Assembly (NCBI GenBank): GCA_963738185.1
Contig: CAVTVA010000001.1
Coordinates: 806,001 to 870,000 of the forward strand
DNA from: AP-15 sp963738185
GTDB lineage: Bacteria; Pseudomonadota; Alphaproteobacteria; ATCC43930; CGMCC-115725
Length of the DNA stretch: 64,000 nucleotides
Reading direction: 5' to 3'
The number at the start of each line of letters is the position of its first letter. The first letter of the stretch is position 1. The position numbers and the translations under genes were made by a program. Of the stretch, positions 9,395 through 18,192 are shown piece by piece. The notes beneath the pieces were generated by a model. The model had not been told where the DNA came from and did not search any database. It saw only the letters and a program-made list of their open reading frames with translations.

Positions 9395-9546
9395 AAATCC
9401 ACCTGCACGGGATACCGGACGTTATCAATCGCAAGATGGCGACTCCGGGGCAGGGGTTGCAGACCACGATGGTCTAGCAGGCTGCTGAAAAAGGGCTTGC
9501 CGATCTGGCGCGCTGTGCTCCCTTTGAGCAGGGATGGGGGGTAGCG

Positions 9547-10659
9547 ATGCGCGGCGACGACGAGATTTGCGGCAGCCTTTTCAGCTATGTAGACCTTGAA
9601 GAGCGGGTTCGGGCGGAGCATCCGCTGCGGCTGATTCGGGAGATTGCCAACGCGGCGCTGAAGGCGCTGGGCGGTGAGTTTGCGGCCTTGTATTCGCCGA
9701 TCGGCCGCGGCTCGATCCCGCCGGAGCGGCTGATGCGGGCGCTGCTGCTGCAGGCGTTTTATTCGATCCGCTCGGAGCGGCAGTTGGTCGAGCGGATCGA
9801 ATACGATCTGTTGTTCCGCTGGTTTGTCGGGCTGGGCATCGACGACCCGGTGTGGGACGCTACCAGCTTCACCAAAAACCGCGACCGGCTCTTGGGCCGG
9901 CGAGGTGGCGCAGAAGTTTCTCGCCGCCGTCTTGTCGCAGCCGAAGATCAAGCGGCTGTTGTCGAGCGAGCATTTCTCGGTGGACGGGACGCTGTTGGAG
10001 GCCTGGGCGAGCGTCAAGAGCTTTCGGCCGCGGGACGGCTCGGGCGGCCCACCCGGCCCAGGGCGCGACGGCGAGCGTGATTTTCACGGCGAGCGACGCA
10101 AGAACGACACGCATGCCTCGGCCACCGATGCCGATGCCCGGCTGTTTCGCAAGAGCCTGCCCCTGCGAAAGCAGGGGGGCCGGGCAAGGAGGCGCGGCTC
10201 GCCTTCATGGGCCATGCGCTGATGGAGAACCGCAACGGGCTGGTGGTCGGCGCGGTGGCGACCCGCGCCTCGGGCCATGCCGAACGACTGGCGGCACTGG
10301 CGCTGATCGAGCCGCATGCCGAGCGGCCGCGGCCGGTGACGCTCGGCGCCGACAAGGGCTACGACAGCGGCGATTTTGTCATGGAATTGCGCGAGCAGAT
10401 GGTCACCCCGCACCTGGCGCAGAACCAGAGCGGGCGGCGCTCGGCGATCGACGGCCGCACCACCCGGCACCCCGGCTATGCGATCTCCTTGCGCATCCGC
10501 AAACGCATCGAAGAGGTCTTCGGGTGGGTCAAAACGGTGGCCGGGCTGCGCAAGATGCACCATCGCGGGCTGCCCAAGGTCGATTGGCAATTCACCCTGG
10601 CAATGGCCGCCTACGATCTGGTCCGATTGCCCAAATTGCTGGCCGAAGCGGCACCATGA
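9547..10659 (+). pseudogene. IS5-family DDE transposase, disrupted by two frame changes
   Basis: The start at 9547 follows a G-rich ribosome site. The product begins MRGDDEICGSLFSYVDLEER and contains RALLLQAFYSIRSERQLVE and FRWFVGLGIDDPVWD, typical of IS5 transposases. First break: after TKNRDRLL at about 9895 an extra G shifts the frame, and the protein continues as AGEVAQKFLAAVL. Second break: a 23-nt hairpin at 10157-10179 separates LFRKS from PGKEARLAFMGHALMEN. The DDE residues are all present across the frames: SVDGTLLEAW, LGADKGYDSGDF and RKRIEEVFGWVKT. As read, this copy cannot make active transposase, although the first lesion could be a sequencing error. Confidence 0.88.
10157..10179. 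repeat. 23-nt REP-like hairpin inserted in the transposase gene
   Basis: The insert contains CCCCTGCGAAAGCAGGGG, a stem of seven base pairs with a GAAA loop. Removing exactly 23 nt joins AGAGC to CCGGGC and restores the transposase frame as KSPGKEARL, which makes the boundaries convincing. The core matches the CGCGAAAGCG palindromes at 56437-56567, so it is probably a small copy of the same repeat family. Confidence 0.6.
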
Positions 10660-10806
10660 CCACCCGCTCGACACGCACCGTGCGCATGTCGCAACTCTGT
10701 ACCCGCAACACTGGTTACGGATCGGGTGCCAACTCTCCTCTGTAACCCACATAGGTCCCGCCAGACCCCCAACCAACACGCAAATCATCCGTTTTTCAGC
10801 AGCCTG

Positions 10807-11256
10807 CTAGTGCGACGCGCCGAGATCGATCAGCGCCAGCCCTAGCTCCGGGCGCTTCGTGCGCCGCAGATGGGCCGGCGTTTCAACCAGGGTCACCTCC
10901 AGCGTCGGCTGCACCACGCCGTTGAGCAGATGGCCGCCGCGGGTCGAGCCGTCACTGAGCCCGAGCACGACGTGGATGTGCGCGCTGGGCCTGCCGTCGT
11001 CGCCGATGGCGATGTCGCCGATCGCGCTCAGCACCTCGCATTGCTGCTCGACCGGGATCTCGCGGTAGGTCTTGCGTTGGCGATCGAACCAGCCGACCGT
11101 CGCCCGCGAAAAGGCGCCGAGGGCGGTCAACGAGGCGGCGCTCAGCGCTTCGCTTGCGGCAAAGCCCGTGATCGTCGAAAACGCTTCATCTTCTGGGTCT
11201 AGGACCAGCACAAAAATACGCTCACCGGCGCTGTGCGCGACAAGCTTCGACTTCAT
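10807..11256 (-). CDS. PPC/DUF296-domain DNA-binding protein
   Basis: The 149-residue product begins MKSKLVAHSAGERIFVLVLD; its ATG at 11256 is preceded by GGGAG at good spacing. It matches the PPC (PCC, DUF296) fold: TITGFAASEALSAASLTALG, then IGDIAIGDDGRPSAHIHVVL with the histidines of the core, and RGGHLLNGVVQPTLEVTLVE. Bacterial single-domain versions are small trimeric proteins of poorly known function. The stop codon TAG lies in the CTAG target duplication of the adjacent IS, so the coding sequence is complete but any native downstream region is displaced. Confidence 0.85.
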   Translation of the reverse strand: MKSKLVAHSAGERIFVLVLDPEDEAFSTITGFAASEALSAASLTALGAFSRATVGWFDRQRKTYREIPVEQQCEVLSAIGDIAIGDDGRPSAHIHVVLGLSDGSTRGGHLLNGVVQPTLEVTLVETPAHLRRTKRPELGLALIDLGASH

Positions 11257-11453
11257 CGGCGGCTCCCGAGGCTCCCCATTCCGAACGGCGCCACGCGCTC
11301 GCCGTTCCATCGGAAACGCTGTCCGACGATGAGGCGCATTTGACGGCGAGCGGCGATCCGTCTTCGCCTACCGGCTCGAACTGGTGCTATATCCGTTGCA
11401 GCTGCCGAGCAGCCTCTAAGCCTCGGCAATTTGCCACGAGAAGGGGACCCGCC

Positions 11454-12422
11454 ATGATCGTCGATGTGCATGCGCACTACACGCCGAAGAATTTCAGCGA
11501 GTTTATGGGCGACCGGTTTGCCTCGCCGGTGCACCTGCCGGTCAAGCGCGGAATGGCGCGCCACCCGTTCTCGGATTCGCCGGAGGACATCAGCGGCCGG
11601 CTCGAATTGATGGATGCCGCCGGGGTCGAAAAGCAGGTGCTGTCGCCGAACCATCCGCCCTATCTGCCCGATGAGGCGGAATGCGTCAAAGCGGTGCAGA
11701 TGCTGAACGACGGCTATGCCGACCTGGCGCACCGCTACCCGCAGCGCATCGCCTCCTATGTGATGCTGCCGTTGCCGCATATCGACGCCGCACTGCGCGA
11801 GATGGAGCGCGGCTTCGACCAATTGGGCTGTGTGGGCGTCAACATGAACATCATCTGCCTCAACCGGTCGGTGGCCGAGACCGAGTTCGAGCCGATCTAT
11901 CAGGAGATGAACCGGCGGGGCGCCGTCCTGTTTGTGCATCCCGCCGGCACCGGCATCTGCTCGCCCTTCATCACCGGCTACCGCTACACCGGGTCGGTCG
12001 GGACCTCGCTCGAGGATGCGACTTTTGTGTTGCACATGATCGCCCGGCAAATCCCGCACCGTTACCCGAACATCAAATTCATCGTGCCGCACCTCGGCGG
12101 TCCGATCCCGATGCTGTTGAACCGGCTCGACAAGCAGGGCCAGAGCGCGAGCGGCCATCCCAACCTCGCCGAGGCGCCGAGCGTCACCGCCAAGAAGTTC
12201 TGGTACGACACGGTGTGCTACGGCTCAAAGGCGGCCTTCACCTGCGCCCTCGAAGCCTTTGGCGCCGACCATCTGGTGACCGGCAGCGACTACCCGGTGC
12301 TGCAGGATTACGAGGAATACAAGGAAACCTTCGCCTACATCTCGCGGCTGGGCTTGCCCCAAGCGACGCTCGACCGGATCCTGCACCACAACGCCCAGCA
12401 GCTGTTCGGCTTCCCCCATTAG
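11454..12422 (+). CDS. Amidohydrolase, ACMSD/2,3-dihydroxybenzoate decarboxylase-like
   Basis: The ATG at 11454 follows GAGAAGGGGA and gives 322 residues, a normal length. The N-terminus MIVDVHAHYTPKNF holds the HxH metal motif of the amidohydrolase superfamily. VLFVHPAGTG, FIVPHLGGPIPMLLNRLD and DHLVTGSDYPV supply the further histidines and the aspartate. Relatives are zinc enzymes that decarboxylate or hydrolyse aromatic and amino-carboxymuconate substrates; the actual substrate cannot be told. It stands alone between the IS-PPC region and the capsule genes. Confidence 0.85.
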   Translation: MIVDVHAHYTPKNFSEFMGDRFASPVHLPVKRGMARHPFSDSPEDISGRLELMDAAGVEKQVLSPNHPPYLPDEAECVKAVQMLNDGYADLAHRYPQRIASYVMLPLPHIDAALREMERGFDQLGCVGVNMNIICLNRSVAETEFEPIYQEMNRRGAVLFVHPAGTGICSPFITGYRYTGSVGTSLEDATFVLHMIARQIPHRYPNIKFIVPHLGGPIPMLLNRLDKQGQSASGHPNLAEAPSVTAKKFWYDTVCYGSKAAFTCALEAFGADHLVTGSDYPVLQDYEEYKETFAYISRLGLPQATLDRILHHNAQQLFGFPH

Positions 12423-12515
12423 CCCGCCTTCCAATCATGCCGAACCCTTCGACCACGGAGATCACGCGAAGCACACGAGTTTTGACGCTGTGGTGACGCG
12501 GTTGCCGACGATGTT

Positions 12516-14600
12516 GTGACGAATCCACACGATACTCGCGCTGCGCCGGGTCTTGGCCTCGGCACGCGCGAGCGTCGGCTCCGCGTGGGTGGGCTCTCGA
12601 GCTGCGCGAAGGGCTTGTGGCCCGACCGTCCGATCGAGAGTACCGCATCATTGAGCGACGCCCTCGAATTACCGACCCACGCGACCGGCGACACAGCGTT
12701 GCTGCGCGCGCTGACCGAGGGCGACCTCGTAACCTTCCGACGGGAGCTCGACGACCGCGCGGTGCCCGATGATCGACGCGCGGCGCTCTATTGCCGGTTG
12801 GCGGAGCGGCTGTTCTATGACGGGGACCGGGAGGCGGCGGTCGAGTGCGCGCGCGCCGCCTTCGACCTGCAGCCCCCAGAAGAGCCGGTCGCCGATTTTT
12901 GCGCCTGGCTGTTCAGCAATTGCGCGCGCCATCAGGAAGCCGCGGCGGCCTATGAACGGCTGTTGGAGCGGCGCCCCGGCTGGGCCGCCGGGCACCGCCA
13001 CGCCAGCGGCTCTTTTGCCGCGGCCGGCGATCTCGATCGCGCCATCCAGCACGGCGCCAGGGCAAGCGAGATCGAGCCGCACTCCTTTGAATTCGCCAAC
13101 CACGCCGGATGCCTGTTGGCGAGCACCGGCCTATACCGCGACGCAATCGGGTATTTGTCGCGCGCCGCAGCGATCGAGCCCGACAACCCCGCGGTGCTGT
13201 GCTCTCTCTCAAAGGCGGCCTTCGCCCTTGACGACCGCACAGCGGCAATCGATTGGGCATTGCAAGCTTATGCGCTGGCGCCGAGTGAGCGCGATTATGC
13301 GCTCCATGCCGCCGAATTGCTGTTGCGCTCCGATCGGGTTGACGAGGCGGCCGCGATCGCCGCGGCCAACCTGGCGCTCGCCGGCGAGGACGGCACCGCC
13401 TTTCGGCTGCTGTCGGCGGCGCAGATGCTGCGCGGACGAGTCGAGGAGGCGATCGAGGCGATCGACCGCGCGCTGGCTTTGGCCCCGGAAACGGCCGAAT
13501 ATCATGTGCATCGCGGCAACCTTTTGTACCGGCTCGGCCGGTTCGACGAGGCGGCGGCGGCGCTCGACCAAGCGGCGTCGCTCGACCCGGAAAACCCGGC
13601 GGCCAGGCGCTCGCAGCTCAGCGTCTATTGCGACAGCGGCCGGTTTCGCGAGGCGCTCGCCGTCGGCGGCGAACTGATCCGCACCGCCCCTGACAATGAA
13701 GAATACGCGCGCGCCGTGCTGCACGTGCTGAACCGGCGGCTCGAAATCATCGAGGGCGACTATATCGTTTTTGGCGAGCGCCCCCCGCAGCCGGAACGGC
13801 AGCACCGGCCGCCGCCCAGCGGCTGGGCGGCATTGCGCACCCAATGGCGCGTCGTTCACGCCCTGATTGTGCGCGAGACCCGCACCCGGTTCGGCGACTC
13901 GACTCTCGGTTATGGCTGGGCATTGCTCGAGCCGATCCTGCATATCCTGACCTTGTCGCTGTTTTTCGCAGTCTTGATGCATGGCCGGCCGCCAATCGGC
14001 ACCCAGTTTTTCATCTTCTATTACACCGGGCTCATCCCCTATCACGTGTTCGTCCATACCAGCAGTAGCCTGACCTTTGCCGTCACCAGCAACGGCTCGC
14101 TGCTGCAATTGCCGCTGGTCAACACGTTCGATGTGATCCTCGCGCGGGCCTTGCTCGAGCTGGCGACAGATCTAACGGTGGCCGTCATCCTGCTGGCCGG
14201 CTTTGGCGCACTCGGGCTCGGCACCATGCCCGACAATTTCACCGGTGTGTCAGCCTCGCTCGTCGCGGTCTGGGTATTCGCCTGCGGCTGCGGCTTTATC
14301 AACGCAGCGATCACCGGCTTCTTCAAGTCTTGGGACAAGATTTGGAGCCAGGTGACCCGGCTGCTGTACTTCTGCTCTGGGATCTTTTACGTCCCGGGAA
14401 ACATGCCGGATTGGGTCCGCAACATTCTCTCCTGGAACCCGGTGCTGCATGCGATCGACTGGTTTCGGTCGAGCTTTTTCATCGGCTACGAGCCGCATTG
14501 GCTCGATCGCACTTATCTCGTGACCGCCGCCGGGCTGACCTTGCTGGTGGGCTTGGGGCTCGAGCGCAGCCTGCGGCGGCAGCTCTACGAACCGCAATGA
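12516..14600 (+). CDS. TPR-KpsM fusion: polysaccharide ABC export permease with N-terminal TPR domain
   Basis: The 694-residue frame has two parts. About residues 90-425 are TPR repeats, for example YERLLERRPGWAAGHRHASG, AIDRALALAPETAEYHVHRG and NLLYRLGRFDEAAAALDQAA. From about residue 436 (GWAALRTQWRVVHALIVRET) comes an ABC-2 permease of the KpsM/Wzm kind with about six membrane segments and FKSWDKIWSQVTRLLYFCSG near the end. KpsM is the channel for capsular polysaccharide export. Ordinary KpsM has about 260 residues, so the TPR part is extra and probably cytoplasmic. The GTG start at 12516 is uncertain: the first 45 residues look non-coding, and TTG at 12651 after GAGAG is an alternative. 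The stop overlaps the KpsT start as ATGA. Confidence 0.85.
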   Translation: MTNPHDTRAAPGLGLGTRERRLRVGGLSSCAKGLWPDRPIESTASLSDALELPTHATGDTALLRALTEGDLVTFRRELDDRAVPDDRRAALYCRLAERLFYDGDREAAVECARAAFDLQPPEEPVADFCAWLFSNCARHQEAAAAYERLLERRPGWAAGHRHASGSFAAAGDLDRAIQHGARASEIEPHSFEFANHAGCLLASTGLYRDAIGYLSRAAAIEPDNPAVLCSLSKAAFALDDRTAAIDWALQAYALAPSERDYALHAAELLLRSDRVDEAAAIAAANLALAGEDGTAFRLLSAAQMLRGRVEEAIEAIDRALALAPETAEYHVHRGNLLYRLGRFDEAAAALDQAASLDPENPAARRSQLSVYCDSGRFREALAVGGELIRTAPDNEEYARAVLHVLNRRLEIIEGDYIVFGERPPQPERQHRPPPSGWAALRTQWRVVHALIVRETRTRFGDSTLGYGWALLEPILHILTLSLFFAVLMHGRPPIGTQFFIFYYTGLIPYHVFVHTSSSLTFAVTSNGSLLQLPLVNTFDVILARALLELATDLTVAVILLAGFGALGLGTMPDNFTGVSASLVAVWVFACGCGFINAAITGFFKSWDKIWSQVTRLLYFCSGIFYVPGNMPDWVRNILSWNPVLHAIDWFRSSFFIGYEPHWLDRTYLVTAAGLTLLVGLGLERSLRRQLYEPQ

Positions 14601-15259
14601 TCCGGCTCGAACGCGTCTCCAAGGCCTATCGCACCCGCGGCGGGCGCCGCGTCGTCCTCGACGATGCAAATGCGATTTTCGCATCAGGTCACAATTTTGG
14701 CGTCCTCGGGGTCAATGGCGCCGGGAAGTCGACATTGATCCGCCTGCTCGCCGGCTCCGAGCTGCCCGACCGCGGGTTGGTGCGGCGCTGGGCCCGCGTC
14801 TCATTTCCACTCGGCTTCGGCAGCACCTTTCACGGCGCCCTTTCCGGGCGCGAAAACGCGGCGTTCCTCGCTCGCATCTACGGCGCCGCGATGCGCCCGA
14901 CGATCGGCTATGTCGAAGAATTCGCCGAGCTTGGCGAATATTTTGACATGCCGGTCAACACCTATTCCGCCGGGATGCGGGCGCGGCTCGCCTTTGCCGC
15001 CTGCCTGGCGATCGATTTTGACGTCTACCTGATCGATGAGGTGACCGAGATCGGCGATCAACGCTTTCGCCGCAAATGCGCCGAGGCGTTCCGGGCGCGC
15101 ATGGCGCGTTCCGACATCATCCTCGTAACCCACAACCCGCAGACGATCCGACAATATTGCGATCGCGGCGCAATCCTCTCGAACGGCGCCCTCTTGCTCT
15201 ACGACGATGTCGGCGCGGCGCTGACCCGCTATCACCGCATGCTCCAGGAGGCGATCTGA
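14597..15259 (+). CDS. kpsT: KpsT-like ATPase of a polysaccharide ABC exporter
   Basis: The 220-residue protein starts at ATG 14597 and overlaps the upstream permease by 4 nt. It shows Walker A (GVNGAGKST), a degenerate signature (YSAGMRARLAF), Walker B (VYLIDEVTEIGD) and the switch histidine (LVTHNPQ), in the order expected for an ABC ATPase. The short, degenerate signature and the length are typical of KpsT/Wzt without a carbohydrate-binding extension. It powers capsule polysaccharide export with the TPR-KpsM permease. Its TGA overlaps the next ATG. Confidence 0.93.
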   Translation: MIRLERVSKAYRTRGGRRVVLDDANAIFASGHNFGVLGVNGAGKSTLIRLLAGSELPDRGLVRRWARVSFPLGFGSTFHGALSGRENAAFLARIYGAAMRPTIGYVEEFAELGEYFDMPVNTYSAGMRARLAFAACLAIDFDVYLIDEVTEIGDQRFRRKCAEAFRARMARSDIILVTHNPQTIRQYCDRGAILSNGALLLYDDVGAALTRYHRMLQEAI

Positions 15260-16605
15260 TGCCGCAGACGGCGTTGGCGACGCGCGATGCCGCCGCGGGC
15301 GTGGCAACGGTGAGCCCGGCCGCGATGAGCCCAGAACCCATCGCGCCGGAACCCATCGGGCCAGAAACAATCGCGCCGGAAACAACCGAGCCGGCCGCGG
15401 CGCCCTTTGCCTTAGCACGGGTTTTTGGCCGTCCCCGCGGCGAGCCCGCGGGCGAGGTCGCGCTGTTTCGCGAGCACCGCTCGGGATGGCGCCAGGCCGC
15501 TGGCCAGCGCCGGGTTCCCTATGGCTGGCTTTCGTTCGTGCTGGTCGTGTTGCTGCCCGTAGCAGTCGCTGCGACCTATTACTTCTGCATCGCTGCCGAC
15601 CAGTATGTCGCCGAATTTCGCTTTGGCCTGCGCTCTGCCGAGCCGGCTCGCGCGGCACCCGGCGGGCTGCTGCAGCCGGGCATCTCGACGCTGCAAATCG
15701 GGCTCGATTCCTATGTCGTCGCGCAGTACATCGGCAGCCGCGCAATCGTCGACGACCTCGACAAAAACCTCGATTTGCGGCGGATGTTTTCGAGGCCCTC
15801 GGCCGATTGGCTGGCCCGGCTGCAACTGCCGGTGCCGATCGAGGAGCTGGTGCGGTATTGGCGCGGCCAGGTCGACGCGTTTTTCGACCCGACCAATGGC
15901 ACGATCGTGGTCCGCGCCCGGGCTTTCGCCCCGCAGGACGCGCTCGCTCTGGCGCAAGGCATTCTCGCCGCCTCGGAGCGGCTGGTCAATCAGCTGTCGG
16001 CGCGCGCCCAGCACGACGCGGTGCGCAATTCCGAACGAGAAGTGCGCGCGGCCGAGCGGCGGGTCAGCGGGGCCGATGCGCGGCTGCGCGAGTATCGCGA
16101 CAAGAAGGGTCTGATCGACCCGCGCAAGACGGCGGATGCGAGCGCCGCCCTCGCCGGCCGGCTGCGCGACGAGCTGGTCCGCGCCAACACCCAGCTGGCC
16201 ACATTGAAGGCGTTCGTCCGCGGCGATGCGCCGGCCGTCCAGATCCTGGAAGCCCAGATCCGCTCGCTCGAGGCGCAGCAGCAATCGGTCGACAGCGAAG
16301 TCACCGACACCGAGACGACGCGCACCCAGGCGCTCTCGGCGATGATGGGCTCCTACGAGGAGCTCGAAGATCAGCGGCGCTTTGCTGCAAACGCCTACCA
16401 GCATGCCCTCGAGGGGCTCGACCGGGCGCGCATCGAGGCCGAGCGTCAGCAAATCTACGTCGCCGATTTTGTTCGGCCGAGCCTGCCCGAGGAGGCGCTC
16501 TATCCGCGCCGCCTGCATGCGCTTGGCGTCGTGTTTCTGATCGCCTTCGCTGTTTGGGCGATCGGCGGGCTGACCATTCGATCGGTGCGGGATCACTTGG
16601 TGTAA
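15259..16605 (+). CDS. kpsE: KpsE-like inner-membrane capsule export protein
   Basis: The 448-residue product starts at ATG 15259, overlapping the kpsT stop. Residues 25-50 form a Pro/Glu-rich repeat (PEPIAPEPIGPETIAPETTE). A membrane segment follows (GWLSFVLVVLLPVAVAATYY), then a periplasmic part with a long coiled coil (HDAVRNSEREVRAAERRVSG through LEAQIRSLEAQQQSVDSEV), and a C-terminal membrane helix (HALGVVFLIAFAVWAIGGL). This layout is that of KpsE/BexC/CtrB, the polysaccharide co-polymerase type that links the ABC exporter to the outer-membrane channel. No KpsD-like outer-membrane gene is visible nearby. Confidence 0.9.
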   Translation: MPQTALATRDAAAGVATVSPAAMSPEPIAPEPIGPETIAPETTEPAAAPFALARVFGRPRGEPAGEVALFREHRSGWRQAAGQRRVPYGWLSFVLVVLLPVAVAATYYFCIAADQYVAEFRFGLRSAEPARAAPGGLLQPGISTLQIGLDSYVVAQYIGSRAIVDDLDKNLDLRRMFSRPSADWLARLQLPVPIEELVRYWRGQVDAFFDPTNGTIVVRARAFAPQDALALAQGILAASERLVNQLSARAQHDAVRNSEREVRAAERRVSGADARLREYRDKKGLIDPRKTADASAALAGRLRDELVRANTQLATLKAFVRGDAPAVQILEAQIRSLEAQQQSVDSEVTDTETTRTQALSAMMGSYEELEDQRRFAANAYQHALEGLDRARIEAERQQIYVADFVRPSLPEEALYPRRLHALGVVFLIAFAVWAIGGLTIRSVRDHLV

Positions 16606-16642
16606 GCGGCAGCCGCGGCGACAGCCGATAGGAGCACCCATT

Positions 16643-18082
16643 ATGGCGAGCGTCGAGTTCGAAGCCTCCCGGCCGTTGCTGTTTCCGGCTCAGCCCGGCG
16701 CGGCGCTGAGCGCGCCGGCGTTTGCGGCGGCGCGGCGCGGGGCCCGCCCGCGGCTCGCCCTGGTCTCGACCTACAGCGATCTGTGCGGGATTGCCGCCTA
16801 TTCGAAAAGCCTCGAGCAACAGCTGGCCGATGCGTTCGATGTCACGGTGTTCGACCTCAACCAGTTTCTGCTGCGCGCCACCCATACCCGGGTGCGCCGG
16901 TTCGCCGATCGCCACATCCAGGAAATTTGCCGGGAAATCAGGGAATTCGACGCGGTCAACCTGCAGTTGGAGCACGGCACTCTCGGCCGCAACTACCGCG
17001 ACATCTTCCGCCGGTTCACCTGGATCGCCCGCGCCGCACCCCGGCTGTCGGTGACCTTTCACACTGTCTTCGAAGCCGACGAATTCGATTTCAAACGGTT
17101 TTTCCGGGAGCTCCTCAGCCTCAACCTCGGCAAGGCGATCAGCCTGCGCTCGCAATATAATCGCGCCCACCTGCTGTCGGCCGGGGTCGCCACCCATCTG
17201 CGCCGCGCCCAGCGTTTGAAGCCGGTCGCGGTCATCGTCCATACCCGCCGCGAGCTGTGGCACATGCGGTATGTCCACGGCTTGCGCCATGTCTACGATC
17301 ATCCGCTGGCGTTTCTGAGCGAGCAGCAAGCGGGCGAAATCCGCCGCGGGGCGTCGCGCGCCCAATTCCCGCTGCTGGACGAGGTCCCCAAGGAGGCCAA
17401 GCTTATCGGAGTGTTCGGCTTCCTCGGGCGCTACAAAGGTTTCGACACGGTCATTCGCGCGCTGCACCACCTGCCCAAGAACTATCACCTGCTGATTTTC
17501 GGCGGGGTTCATCCGAACGAGATCAAGCCGCATCAGCCGATCGATCCGGTGGTGTCTTCATTGTTCGATGCCGGTTATGTCGATACCAACATCGCCGAGC
17601 GGATGCGCGCCGGGCCGGCGCGCAGCACCCCCTCGGTTTCGGTTGCGGTAGACGGCTCGATGCGCGACCTCCTGGTCGATCATCCCAAGGACTTGTCGCA
17701 GCGAATTCACTTTTTGGGGGCCGCCGGCGACGCCGAATTCCTGTCCGGGATGGCGGTTTGCGACGCTGTGGTCTTCCCTTATCTCGAAGTCGGCCAATCC
17801 GCGTCCGGCCCGATCTCGCAGGCGCTCGAGCTCGGCTGCCGGGTGATCGCCTCGCGCACCCACACGTTTCTGCAATTCGGCCGGTACCATCAGGATTTGA
17901 TTGAGTACTTCGACATTGGCAACCACCTGGAGCTGGCCTCGCGCATCCCCGCCCGGCCGCAATACGACCCGCGCCGCCGCCTGCTCGCCTATAACGTCGA
18001 GACCAACAAGGCGGTCTACCTCGCCGCCAATGGCGCCGCCCCGAAATCGATCCGGCTGGCAGGCGGCCACACCCCGCGGTGA
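16643..18082 (+). CDS. GT-B glycosyltransferase (family 4-like), capsule cluster
   Basis: The 479-residue protein begins 37 bp after kpsE. After a variable 35-residue start it reads RPRLALVSTYSDLCGIAAYS, a GT4 N-terminal domain opening. The C-terminal domain has KLIGVFGFLGRYKGFDTVIR and, later, HFLGAAGDAEFLSGMAVCDA with VVFPYLEVGQSASGPISQAL, the donor-binding region of GT-B enzymes. It probably adds a sugar to the exported polysaccharide or its primer; donor and acceptor are unknown. No membrane segment is present. Confidence 0.85.
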   Translation: MASVEFEASRPLLFPAQPGAALSAPAFAAARRGARPRLALVSTYSDLCGIAAYSKSLEQQLADAFDVTVFDLNQFLLRATHTRVRRFADRHIQEICREIREFDAVNLQLEHGTLGRNYRDIFRRFTWIARAAPRLSVTFHTVFEADEFDFKRFFRELLSLNLGKAISLRSQYNRAHLLSAGVATHLRRAQRLKPVAVIVHTRRELWHMRYVHGLRHVYDHPLAFLSEQQAGEIRRGASRAQFPLLDEVPKEAKLIGVFGFLGRYKGFDTVIRALHHLPKNYHLLIFGGVHPNEIKPHQPIDPVVSSLFDAGYVDTNIAERMRAGPARSTPSVSVAVDGSMRDLLVDHPKDLSQRIHFLGAAGDAEFLSGMAVCDAVVFPYLEVGQSASGPISQALELGCRVIASRTHTFLQFGRYHQDLIEYFDIGNHLELASRIPARPQYDPRRRLLAYNVETNKAVYLAANGAAPKSIRLAGGHTPR

Positions 18083-18192
18083 GGTGCCGCTCAGGCGTGC
18101 GCTCGGCGAGGAATCGACAAGGCTGGCCGGCGATCCTATGATGACGGCGGCAAAAAACCGCGCCGGCGCGCGGCAGAGGAGGAGAGGCCAGG

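Larger units (their letters stand above)
9478..10806 (+). mobile_element. IS5-family insertion sequence with CTAG target duplication
   Basis: The element is 1329 bp. Its ends are perfect 15-bp inverted repeats, CAGGCTGCTGAAAAA at 9478-9492 and its complement at 10792-10806. Both sides carry the 4-bp direct repeat CTAG (9474-9477 and 10807-10810), matching the YTAR target of the IS5 group. It contains one transposase gene in the plus direction, broken in two places. The intact ends and duplication suggest insertion in place, not an old remnant. The right-hand CTAG supplies the stop codon of the neighbouring PPC-domain gene. Confidence 0.93.
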
